Below are positions 55,131-62,277 of a stretch of DNA of 64,000 bases, in pieces (positions within the stretch are counted from its first letter, which is position 1; every line of letters begins with the position of its first letter). Under the pieces are notes generated by a model. It saw nothing but the letters and a program-made list of their open reading frames with translations, ran no database searches and was not told the origin of the DNA. The translations under genes and the position numbers were made by a program. Source of the DNA: CAVWCW01 sp963753615 (GTDB taxonomy: Bacteria; Pseudomonadota; Gammaproteobacteria; Chromatiales; Chromatiaceae); the NCBI GenBank assembly GCA_963753615.1, contig CAVWCW010000013.1:1-64000 (forward strand). Direction: 5' to 3'.

Positions 55131-56039
55131 ATGACCTCGCCCTTCGACCCGGACAACCACGCAGGCTTCCAGCGCTGGTGCGCGCACAAGCTGGCGGCGG
55201 CGCCGGTCAGCTTGAGCGAGCTGAGCCTGGCGCTGGCAGACGATGCAGGCCCGAGCACGGCCGAGCTGGCGCAGATCCGCAGCTGTGGGGAGCGCGCCAA
55301 TATGGCCCTAGTCCGCCTGCCCGAGGGGTGGGAAAGGTCCGGCGCAGGACTGCGCCGGCTCGGTGCCGCCCTCGGCCTGGCACGCCTGGACCAGAATCTG
55401 TGCGCCGACGAGGACGGCGTCAGCGCCATCCGAGTGGCGGACCAGCGCCGGGCCAACGAGTACATCCCCTACACCGACCGACCCCTGAGCTGGCACACCG
55501 ACGGCTACTACAACGCCCCGGAGCAGCAGATCCGCGCCTGGGCCCTATTGTGCGTAAGGCCGGCGAGCGAGGGCGGCGAGAACCAGTTGCTCGACCCGGA
55601 GATCGCCTATCTGCTGCTGCGCGAGGAGGACCCGGAACTGGCGCGGGCCCTTATGGAGCCCGACGCCCTGACGATCCCGGCCAATATCGAGGCCGGGCGC
55701 GAGATCCGCCCGGCCCGGGTCGGCCCGGTGTTCTCGGTAGCGGGCGACGGCAGCCTGCACATGCGCTACTCGGCGCGCCAGCGCAATATCCGCTGGAAGC
55801 CGGGAGCGGCGGCGGCAGCCGCGGCGTTCTTGCAGGGGTTGTTTTCGTCCGGCTCGCCCTACATATTTCGTCATCGTCTGCAACCGGGCGAGGTATTGGT
55901 CAGCAACAACGTCTTGCACAACCGCAGCGGATTCCGCGATACCGAGGCGGCGGAACGGCGCCGCCTGCTCTTCCGGGCCAGATATTTCGACCGTATCGCG
56001 GGCACCGCCCCGGTGCGCTCCCGAGGCAACCAAACTTAG
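55131..56039 (+). CDS. TauD/TfdA-family Fe(II)/2-oxoglutarate dioxygenase-like protein
   Basis: The 302-aa protein shows the facial-triad start HTDGYYN (His-x-Asp) and a likely distal His in VLVSNNVLHNRSGF, followed by RRLLFRARYF with the 2-oxoglutarate-binding arginine. These are the landmarks of TauD-type enzymes. The N-terminal 100 residues are less conserved in form. It opens a plus-strand group with a 63-aa protein, an unknown protein, a Cas6-like protein and an RspA, divergent from dsrA. Release of sulfite from an organosulfonate would fit the setting, but the substrate is unknown. Confidence 0.82.
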   Translation: MTSPFDPDNHAGFQRWCAHKLAAAPVSLSELSLALADDAGPSTAELAQIRSCGERANMALVRLPEGWERSGAGLRRLGAALGLARLDQNLCADEDGVSAIRVADQRRANEYIPYTDRPLSWHTDGYYNAPEQQIRAWALLCVRPASEGGENQLLDPEIAYLLLREEDPELARALMEPDALTIPANIEAGREIRPARVGPVFSVAGDGSLHMRYSARQRNIRWKPGAAAAAAAFLQGLFSSGSPYIFRHRLQPGEVLVSNNVLHNRSGFRDTEAAERRRLLFRARYFDRIAGTAPVRSRGNQT

Positions 56040-56050
56040 GCACAACCGAC

Positions 56051-56242
56051 ATGCTGATGCTCAGCGAAATTATGATCGCCAATCCGCAGCTGGATTCGTT
56101 CGACGACCTGATCCCGCTGGTCCAAGAGGTAGCCCGCAGCGGCGAACGTTTCTTCCGAATGGACGTCAAACCACCCTACTCCGACACCCCGCTCGACTGG
56201 GAAGACCGCCTGGAGGCGGTATTCAGCGGCTACCTGGGATAG
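56051..56242 (+). CDS. Small conserved-looking protein of unknown function
   Basis: This 63-aa frame starts at MLMLSEIMIANPQLDSFDDL and ends LEAVFSGYLG. It fills the gap between the TauD-like gene (11 bp) and the next gene (3 bp), which supports it as real. It is acidic and has no membrane helix or cysteine. I do not recognise a family. Confidence 0.65.
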   Translation: MLMLSEIMIANPQLDSFDDLIPLVQEVARSGERFFRMDVKPPYSDTPLDWEDRLEAVFSGYLG

Positions 56243-56245
56243 ACC

Positions 56246-56959
56246 ATGAAGAAGCAACAACTTACGATGACCGAACTGCCGGACCTGGCGGCGGACTCTG
56301 TAGGCCAGCAGGCCGAGCAGGCGGCCCTGGAGTCGCACCTGGAGGCCCTGCAGGACCAGCTGCGCGCAAGCGCCGGCCGGGGCGACCGCCGGGAGCAGGC
56401 CGATTTGCAGTTGCAGATCGCCCGCACCCTGGTCGGACTGGAGCGCGGCGACGAGGCTTGGCGCAGCGGCCGCTCGGCCTTCGATACCTTTATTGAATTT
56501 CAGGACTGGGAATCTGCGGCGGACCTCTGCGACGTGCTGTTCGAGGCCGAACAGGAAGGCTCCCTGAGCGCGCTGGGCCAGGGCATCTGGCTGGCGGTCA
56601 CCTTCCCGATGGACCCGGAACTGTCCGCCACCCTGCTGCACCACGTAGTGGACGATACCCCGGACGACGCCGACGGCGCCGCGGTAGCCGCCACTACCGC
56701 CATGTTCCTGATCGACCTGCGGGCCGAGGGCCAGCAGAAGGAAAACCTGAGCTTCTTTGCCGGCCAAATCCTGGGCAACGTGGCGCGCCGCCACAGCCAG
56801 GTCGAGACCCAGCAGCAGTTCGACCAGTGGATGGAACGCCTGGAGCTCAAGGAGCCGGACAAATTCCTGCCCCGCCTGCGCAACGTGGTGGACGTGCTGG
56901 TGCAGGACGACTGGTGGTTCGACCGCGAGGCCCTGCAGGCCCAGCTGGCGGTGAATTGA
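56246..56959 (+). CDS. Helical protein of unknown function in the Cas6-like operon
   Basis: The 237-aa acidic, helix-rich protein has TPR-like stretches (LQLQIARTLVGLERGDEAWR, SAADLCDVLFEAEQEG) but no clear catalytic motif, signal or membrane segment. Its stop is 1 bp from the start of the Cas6-like gene, implying translational coupling. A scaffold or partner of that protein is a reasonable inference. I do not recognise the family. Confidence 0.75.
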   Translation: MKKQQLTMTELPDLAADSVGQQAEQAALESHLEALQDQLRASAGRGDRREQADLQLQIARTLVGLERGDEAWRSGRSAFDTFIEFQDWESAADLCDVLFEAEQEGSLSALGQGIWLAVTFPMDPELSATLLHHVVDDTPDDADGAAVAATTAMFLIDLRAEGQQKENLSFFAGQILGNVARRHSQVETQQQFDQWMERLELKEPDKFLPRLRNVVDVLVQDDWWFDREALQAQLAVN

Positions 56960-56960
56960 C

Positions 56961-57650
56961 ATGTTCTGGGAAGAAGACGGCGAGCAACGAGCGCCGGCCC
57001 AACCCCTGGACACCATCGACCTGCTGTTCTCCATCGACTGCCGGGAGCTGCCGGTGGACCATGCCCACGAGCTGTCCGCCGCGGTGCTGCTGGCCCTGCC
57101 CTGGCTGACCGAAGAGCCGCGCGCCGCGGTGCACCTGATCCACGTCGCCGGTTCGCAGAACGGCTGGGAGCGCCCGAGCGAGGAAGACGGTCAGAAACTG
57201 TGCCTGTCCAAACGCACCAAATTCACCCTTCGGGTGCCGCTCGAGCGCCTTGAACAGGCCCAGCAGCTGACCGGCACCAGTCTGGATATCGGTGGCCACC
57301 CGCTGCGCGTGGGCAAGAGCAAGACCCGGCCGCTGAGCAGGCTGGGCACTATTTTCTCGCGCTATGTGGTCTGCCAGCCCGGGGAAGACGAAGATGCGTT
57401 CCTGCAGCGCGTGGCCGGGGAGCTGCGCCCGCAGGGCATCACAATGAGAAAGGCCCTGTGCGGCAAGGAGACCCGGCTGCAGACTCCCGACGGCCCGCTG
57501 CACACCCGCAGCTTGCTGCTGGCCGACCTCAATCCCGAGCACTCGCTGCAGCTGCAGCGCTTCGGGCTGGGACCGCACCGGCTGATGGGCTGCGGCATCT
57601 TTCTGCCGCACAAGGGGATCGAAGCGGTCAAGAAGCTGGATGATGACTAA
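56961..57650 (+). CDS. Cas6/Cmx6-like RNA-processing protein, orphan
   Basis: I recognise this 229-aa protein as the MYXAN-subtype Cas6/Cmx6 family from its pattern. An early ferredoxin-like strand is IDLLFSIDCRELPVDHAHEL. IHVAGSQNGWERP and LCLSKRTKFTLRVPLERL follow, then SLDIGGHPLRVGKSKTRPL. The C-terminus LGPHRLMGCGIFLPHKG contains the glycine-rich loop typical of Cas6. In CRISPR systems Cas6 cuts the precursor RNA at repeat hairpins. No CRISPR array or other cas gene is present in the window. It is tightly linked to the preceding gene and followed after 63 bp by an RspA gene, so a non-CRISPR role seems likely. Catalytic competence cannot be judged by eye. Confidence 0.78.
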   Translation: MFWEEDGEQRAPAQPLDTIDLLFSIDCRELPVDHAHELSAAVLLALPWLTEEPRAAVHLIHVAGSQNGWERPSEEDGQKLCLSKRTKFTLRVPLERLEQAQQLTGTSLDIGGHPLRVGKSKTRPLSRLGTIFSRYVVCQPGEDEDAFLQRVAGELRPQGITMRKALCGKETRLQTPDGPLHTRSLLLADLNPEHSLQLQRFGLGPHRLMGCGIFLPHKGIEAVKKLDDD

Positions 57651-57713
57651 CTGGCGAAAAAATACTAAAATGTGCCCCCAGTTTTCCGACCGACCAGTAA
57701 CCAGGAGTTTGCT

Positions 57714-58052
57714 ATGGCACTAGAAGTAAACGGAAAATCCATTGAGACCGACGACAACGGCAATCTGGTGAATGCCAATGATTGGAATGAGGACGTTGGG
57801 CGCGCCCTGGCCGAGGAAGAGGGCGTCGAGCTGACCGACGAGCACTTCCAGGTGATCGAGTACCTGCGCGACGAGTTCCTCAATAACGGCGGCAACCAGC
57901 CGATGGAGCGCGCCATCCTCAAGGACATGGCCAAACGCCTGGGCAAGAAGGTGACCAGCAAAGACATGTACAGGCTGTTCCCCAAGGCCCCGAGCAAGCA
58001 GGGCAACAAGATCGCCGGCCTGCCCTTCGTGCTGCGCAAGGGCGGTTACTGA
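57714..58052 (+). CDS. RspA-type DsrC homologue without C-terminal cysteines
   Basis: The ATG at 57714 with CAGGAG upstream gives 112 aa. The sequence follows DsrC/TusE throughout (MALEVNGKSIETDDNGNLVN, LTDEHFQVIEYLRDEF), but the C-terminal arm ends AGLPFVLRKGGY, and the protein has no cysteine at all. It therefore cannot carry sulfur as DsrC does. Such cysteine-free homologues have been grouped as RspA (regulatory sulfur-related proteins). It probably closes the 55131 operon, followed by a strong terminator. A role in binding Dsr partners or nucleic acid is possible. Confidence 0.92.
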   Translation: MALEVNGKSIETDDNGNLVNANDWNEDVGRALAEEEGVELTDEHFQVIEYLRDEFLNNGGNQPMERAILKDMAKRLGKKVTSKDMYRLFPKAPSKQGNKIAGLPFVLRKGGY

Positions 58053-58080
58053 GCCCAGCGCCCCGCTTGCGGGCAGAGCC

Positions 58081-58120
58081 AAAAAAAGGGGCGGCGCCAC
58101 TCGGCGCCGCCCCTTTTTTT
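58081..58120. terminator. Strong, potentially bidirectional intrinsic terminator after the RspA gene
   Basis: Seven A, then GGGGCGGCGCC, loop ACTC, GGCGCCGCCCC and seven T form an 11-bp GC stem flanked by A and T runs, 29 bp after the RspA stop codon. Confidence 0.96.
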
Positions 58121-58258
58121 ATCCTGACTACACCCAGGCCTCAGCCGGGATCGGGGAACACCGAAAACGGTCAATCGGCGCTCGGTTCGACGCCAGTCCA
58201 GGGCCTTGATCGAGTCGAGACATAGCGGCAAGCTGGCTCGGCGAAGCCTTTCCAGCCC

Positions 58259-58333
58259 GTGGGAGCGGCTTGCAGCCGCGAACGGCCTATCGCTGTCATG
58301 AAACGCCCAATCGCGGCTGCAAGCCGCTCCCAC
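58259..58333. repeat. REP-like perfect 23-bp inverted repeat pair
   Basis: GTGGGAGCGGCTTGCAGCCG(CGA) at 58259-58281 and its exact reverse complement at 58311-58333 flank a 29-nt spacer. Each arm also contains the internal palindrome CGGCTTGCAGCCG. The arrangement is like bacterial REP doublets (BIMEs). Confidence 0.9.
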
Positions 58334-58464
58334 AGGGGCTCTAACAGGCCCCGGAGATCAATTCAGCCGACATCCTTCTTCAGGCCGGCGCTGGAACGCG
58401 ACCGGGGTTAGACACAGCGGTAATCAGGTTTTTTGTGCCGGGCAAACCCCTCGCAGCAGGCAAG

Positions 58465-58495
58465 AAAAAACCCGCTCCGGTGTGGAAGCGGGCTT
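58465..58495 (-). terminator. Terminator of the 75-aa protein gene
   Basis: On the minus strand AGCCCGCTTCC, a short loop and GGAGCGGG precede six T. It lies about 60 bp after the stop codon at 58552. Confidence 0.85.
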
Positions 58496-58551
58496 TCGTC
58501 CCGGCCCCGCCGACGCGGGACCGGCAACCGCGAGGGCTTAGACCCAGCGGC

Positions 58552-58779
58552 TCAGAAATTGCGTGCGGAGCCTACGATCTCGTGGGCCAGGTCAACCACG
58601 CGGTTGGCCATGTCCATGTAATCCTGACGGTAGTCAGCCAGCAGGCCATCCTTCGAGGCGTAGTAGTCCTTGCCGGTAATGCCCTGCTGGTGCTCCAGCT
58701 CGATAAACTTCTGCTGCATTTCGAGCATCTTGTTGATCAGCTCTTTCTTCTCCTGAATCAATGCCTGGGTATCGCTCAT
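58552..58779 (-). CDS. Small helical cytoplasmic protein, 75 aa
   Basis: The gene begins MSDTQALIQEKKELINKMLE and is charged and helical, with a probable coiled coil over the first 35 residues (MLEMQQKFIELEHQQ) and a second helix (MANRVVDLAHEIVG). It has its own terminator, and a single transcription unit looks likely. No family is recognised. Proximity to the dsr/RspA genes is the only clue to function. Confidence 0.75.
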   Translation of the reverse strand: MSDTQALIQEKKELINKMLEMQQKFIELEHQQGITGKDYYASKDGLLADYRQDYMDMANRVVDLAHEIVGSARNF

Positions 58780-58930
58780 GCTCAGTCTCCGTATTATCGA
58801 CCGGGAATCGCCAGCCAGTGCCGGCTCGGGTTCGAGTCAAAATCAGTGAATCAAGTTTTGGTAATATACCATACCGTTCCCGAGGGAAGTCAAAACTTTT
58901 CTGGCCACGGCTGTCCGCCCCGCCCCCGAC

Positions 58931-59605
58931 TCAGACATCCCCCCACATACGCAGCAGATTGGCGTAGGAACGGTCCACGTACTTGGTGGTCTCGGCGTCC
59001 GGGTCCTGCTCGAGCAAGTGCTCGCGGGCCTGATCCAGCTCGAACAGCAGTTCCCGCCGGGCGGCATCACGCACGTAGCTCTGGATCCAGGTCAGGGCCA
59101 CCAGGCGCTCTCCGCGGGTCACCTCCGCCACCCGGTGCACGCTCGCCGAGGGGTAAATCACCGCATCGCCGGCAGCCAGTTTGACCCGTTTCTCGCCGAA
59201 TGGGGTCCGCACCACCAGCTCACCGCCGTCATAGCTTTCGGGCGGGTTGAGGAACACCGTCATCGACACGTCGCTGCGGAAACGCGGCCCATTGCTGCCC
59301 ATGATCGGGTCGTCCACATGGTCGCCGTAGGTCATGCCGGGGCGGTAGCGGGCGACGATGAAATCCGCCATCCGGTGCGGCAGGGCAAAGCTGCGAAAGC
59401 GCGGGTTGTGCCCCAGGCTGCTCATCAGGATGCGGTTAACCAGCTGCGTCCCCTCCGGCGGCAGCTCCAGTTCCTGGTTGATCTTGACCCGCCGCGCCGC
59501 CATGCCGGCGCTATGGCGGCCGTCGACGAAACGGGCCTGCTCGGCAACTCCGTGCAGCTTGTCCAGTTGAGGCTGGTTCAGCACCCCGGAAATTTCCAGC
59601 AACAT
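58931..59605 (-). CDS. PKHD-type Fe(II)/2-oxoglutarate hydroxylase (PiuC/YbiX-like)
   Basis: The 224-aa protein matches the PKHD hydroxylase family. The first two metal ligands are in YGDHVDDPIMG (HxD), the third in YPSASVHRVAEVTRGERLVA, with the following arginine for 2-oxoglutarate. The N-terminal MLLEISGVLNQPQLDKLHGV is also typical. PiuC-like genes often accompany TonB-dependent iron receptors, but none is adjacent here. The substrate is unknown. Confidence 0.93.
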   Translation of the reverse strand: MLLEISGVLNQPQLDKLHGVAEQARFVDGRHSAGMAARRVKINQELELPPEGTQLVNRILMSSLGHNPRFRSFALPHRMADFIVARYRPGMTYGDHVDDPIMGSNGPRFRSDVSMTVFLNPPESYDGGELVVRTPFGEKRVKLAAGDAVIYPSASVHRVAEVTRGERLVALTWIQSYVRDAARRELLFELDQAREHLLEQDPDAETTKYVDRSYANLLRMWGDV

Positions 59606-59763
59606 GCGCTCACTCCTGCGGATTTCGATAGAGGCCGATCATTGGCCTGCCGGGCAGAATCGGCATGGATCGGCGTCCGGTGGGCCCATGACCGGGCCTG
59701 CCACCTTCCCCAATTCACAACTCTGCTACAATGCGGCGGTCAACAACGGTGGAGCCGCACCCA

Positions 59764-60356
59764 TGATATTGAACGTAATTGTCGACGATCAGACCATCGA
59801 CCTCAATGTCCCCGACCCATTGCTCCAAGAGGCGGAAGACTTCTTCGCCAGGATGGACCAAGACATGGACTCCGGCTGGCAGATGAGCCGCGACTGGGTG
59901 GACCAACCCAATCGCGAGCAGCGCTGCCAGATCGCTGCCGACAAGCTGCTCACTGCGCTGGAGAACGAGAACCGCAAGCTGGCGTTGATGATGGCCGGGT
60001 ATATCCTGAGCCGAATGCCGGGCGTGCAGAGCCTGGAGGTGGACACCACGGGCGAAATCGACCAGACCCGCTTCACCGTGCTCGCTTCCGAACCCGAACC
60101 GGCGGCGGCACAGGCTCCGCCCCCGCCGGCCCCGCCGGAGGGCGGCATGAGCAAGCTGCAGGCCCTGCGCCAGGCGGCCCAAGACGTCACCAAGGTATTC
60201 AAGGTCGGGCGCAACTGGCGCTTTTCGGTTTTCGACCACGCCAGCGGCCAGTGGCGCGACTCCCCCACCGCCGCCAGCCAGCAGGAAGCCGAGGCCCTGC
60301 GCGAGCAGGCCTACAAGCAGCGCTTCGAGGCCCTGATGGGACGCAGCGCAAGCTGA
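59764..60356 (+). CDS. Protein of unknown function with C-terminal conserved-looking domain
   Basis: I chose the ATG at 59764 (MILNVIVDDQTIDLNVPDPL) rather than in-frame starts further upstream that overlap the divergent hydroxylase promoter. The 197-aa product has an acidic N-terminal half (ARMDQDMDSGWQMSRDWVDQ), a proline/alanine linker and a C-terminal basic helix-rich part (LRQAAQDVTKVFKVGRNWRF). There is no signal peptide. It is followed by the next gene after 7 bp. I do not recognise the family. Confidence 0.75.
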
Positions 60357-60363
60357 ATCCGTA

Positions 60364-60717
60364 ATGACCGAACCGTTTCAGGTGACCGTCCCCTTGGTGA
60401 TTCGCTCCGGCGACGGGCGCAAGCGGCTTATGGCGGAATGTTTCCCCCACCCCCAGGGGCTGATCTATCTCGACCCCTTCTGGCACCGCAAGACCCCGGC
60501 CGAGGCGGCGCACCTGGTGCAGGGAGAGCTCAAGGGGGACGGGCCCTGGAAGATCGGCGACCAGGTCATCAGCGTGGTCGGATGCCAGGGCACAGACCCG
60601 GAGCTGAGCGAGGAGGCCAGCCAGTGGCTGACCTATCTGCAGCAGCGCGGCGCCGGCGAGTACCCGCCGCCGGAGCAGATCCGGAAGATCGCCCGTCGGC
60701 TCGGGGCCAGTGTTTGA
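60364..60717 (+). CDS. Small protein of unknown function, 117 aa
   Basis: The protein begins MTEPFQVTVPLVIRSGDGRK and contains YLDPFWHRKTPAEAAHLVQG and VISVVGCQGTDPELSEEAS. No signal or membrane segment is present. It follows the 59764 gene by 7 bp, so the pair is likely one operon. I do not recognise the family. Confidence 0.72.
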   Translation: MTEPFQVTVPLVIRSGDGRKRLMAECFPHPQGLIYLDPFWHRKTPAEAAHLVQGELKGDGPWKIGDQVISVVGCQGTDPELSEEASQWLTYLQQRGAGEYPPPEQIRKIARRLGASV

Positions 60718-61377
60718 CGTTCCAGCCCGGATATTTCACCAAGCCGCCAGGCGACTGGGCATAAGCGACTGGAAATTCGAGACCTTAGCATTAGGACTAC
60801 GGAGGCGTCTGCAGCGAAACACCCGGTATAACGCCGCCTGACTATCGCACCCCCGGCTGGTGCCTGCACGCCTGGGCTTGCGCTTCACTCAACCGGTAGC
60901 TCCGGCTATCGATTTCGCTCCAGAGCGGCGCCCAGACGCACAGGCCCTGCGCCAGCGACGCGATACCTGGTGAGATATCCGGGCTGCCCCCTGTGCAACC
61001 GCGTTCTTGCGGTGCCGGGGGGCTTGCCACCCCGCAAGTCGGGCGACCAGCGCGCTCCGGCGGGGCGCCGCGCTCGAACCGACCGTCTCCGGATATCAAT
61101 ATCGCCCCTGAACCTTCTATACTAGGGAAACGCCGGCATCTGATTTATTGCGTTTCCCGAGCGAGGCAGCACGCCTCGCGATTTTCGATCGCCCTTAGCG
61201 GTTGAAAATGAAGGATTTCGGAAACCGGGTTTTCGAAAGCCGTGCTGAAAAAAATGCCAAGGAGGGTTTTTTCATCGTTTCCCCAGGGGCGTTGGCCGAG
61301 ACTGCCCAACCAAACGACCGCAGGAGTTGGCACCTGTCCCCCGGTGCGACCGGTGACTGCCGAAAGAAACTGTCGAT
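60718..61377. other. Intergenic stretch upstream of the PhnD-like gene
   Basis: About 660 bp contains no convincing gene. It includes the dispersed repeat copy at 61200-61273 and must carry the promoter of the PhnD-like/GGDEF operon. I see no recognisable riboswitch fold. Confidence 0.55.
61200..61273 (-). repeat. Dispersed intergenic repeat, copy B
   Basis: Read on the minus strand, this segment begins GAAAAAACCCTCCTTGGC and continues through CAGCACGGCTTTCG and TTTCCGAAATCCTTCATTTT, parallel to copy A at 13483-13551. Weaker similarity continues to about 61150 (GGCGATCGAAAATCGCGAGG). Confidence 0.45.
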
Positions 61378-62277
61378 ATGAAATCAAGCGCACACCCAGG
61401 GGCTCGCAGAGCCCCAGCCATCCGCGCTGTCGTGGCAGTCGTTCTAAGCGCCGCCCTGTTGTTCGGCTCCGCCGCCGTATACTCACAGCCTGAAGCGCCG
61501 CTGACCGTCAGCGTCTTCCCGAGGCGCAACGCGGCGCTGACCATGCGTATGTTCAGGCCGTTGGCGCGCTACCTGGAGGAACAACTCGGGCGTCGGGTGC
61601 AGCTGCGAACCAGCGCCAGCTTCGGCGCCTTTATGCGCAGCCTGGAGCGGCACCGCTTCGACCTGATTCACCTCAACCAGTACCAGTACATTCGGGCCCA
61701 CGATGCCTATGGCTACGAGGCGATCGCGCAGAACGAGGAATTCGGCGAGGGCAGCATAAGAAGCGCCCTGTTCGTGCGCAAAGGGTCCGGCATCGAAAGC
61801 CTGGAGCAGCTGCGGGGGCGCCGGATTATCTTTGGCGGCGACCGAAGCGCAATGATGAGTTACATCCTGCCCACCTTCGTGCTTCGCGAAGCGGGCCTGG
61901 GCGCAGGAGACTACCAGGAATTGTTCGCGGTAAACCCCCCGAATGCGGTGATTGCCACCTACCTCGGCCGGGCCGACGCCTGCGGTGTCGGAGAGGTCGT
62001 AATCCAACTTCCGATACTGAGCGGGAAGTCCGATCCCAAAGAGCTGCGCACGCTCGCCACCAGCGCGCCCTTTCCACACCTGCCTTGGGCAGTGCCTGCC
62101 GACATGCCCGAGGCGCTGAAGCAGCGCGTGCAATCGCTGCTGCTCGATCTGGCGAACACGGCTGAAGGCCGCCAGGTCCTGGAGAGCGCCCAACTGACCG
62201 GGATCAACCCCGCCAGTGACGCCGATTACGCCCCCCACCGGGCTGTCGTCCGCCGCGTGTTCAGCGAAAGCGAATGA
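61378..62277 (+). CDS. PhnD-like periplasmic phosphate/phosphonate-type binding protein
   Basis: The 299-aa protein has a signal sequence (RAVVAVVLSAALLFGSAAVY) and a PhnD-type type-2 binding fold: LTVSVFPRRNAALTMRMFRP, FDLIHLNQYQYIRAHDAYGY, IIFGGDRSAMMSYILPTFVL. No permease or ATPase genes are nearby. The stop codon overlaps the start of a membrane GGDEF sensor (ATGA), so the protein probably feeds ligand information to that sensor and not to a transporter. The ligand is unknown. Confidence 0.9.
   Translation: MKSSAHPGARRAPAIRAVVAVVLSAALLFGSAAVYSQPEAPLTVSVFPRRNAALTMRMFRPLARYLEEQLGRRVQLRTSASFGAFMRSLERHRFDLIHLNQYQYIRAHDAYGYEAIAQNEEFGEGSIRSALFVRKGSGIESLEQLRGRRIIFGGDRSAMMSYILPTFVLREAGLGAGDYQELFAVNPPNAVIATYLGRADACGVGEVVIQLPILSGKSDPKELRTLATSAPFPHLPWAVPADMPEALKQRVQSLLLDLANTAEGRQVLESAQLTGINPASDADYAPHRAVVRRVFSESE

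Larger units (their letters stand above)
58121..58551. other. Non-coding stretch with a REP-like repeat pair
   Basis: This roughly 430-bp stretch between two terminators holds the inverted pair at 58259-58333 and no supported gene. Confidence 0.7.

Noticed and set aside
50823..58052. Treating the dsr cluster as reductive sulfate-reducer type
   Set aside because: Presence of dsrEFH, dsrL and dsrNRS in the A. vinosum order, with DsrE Cys78, marks the oxidative (reverse) type.
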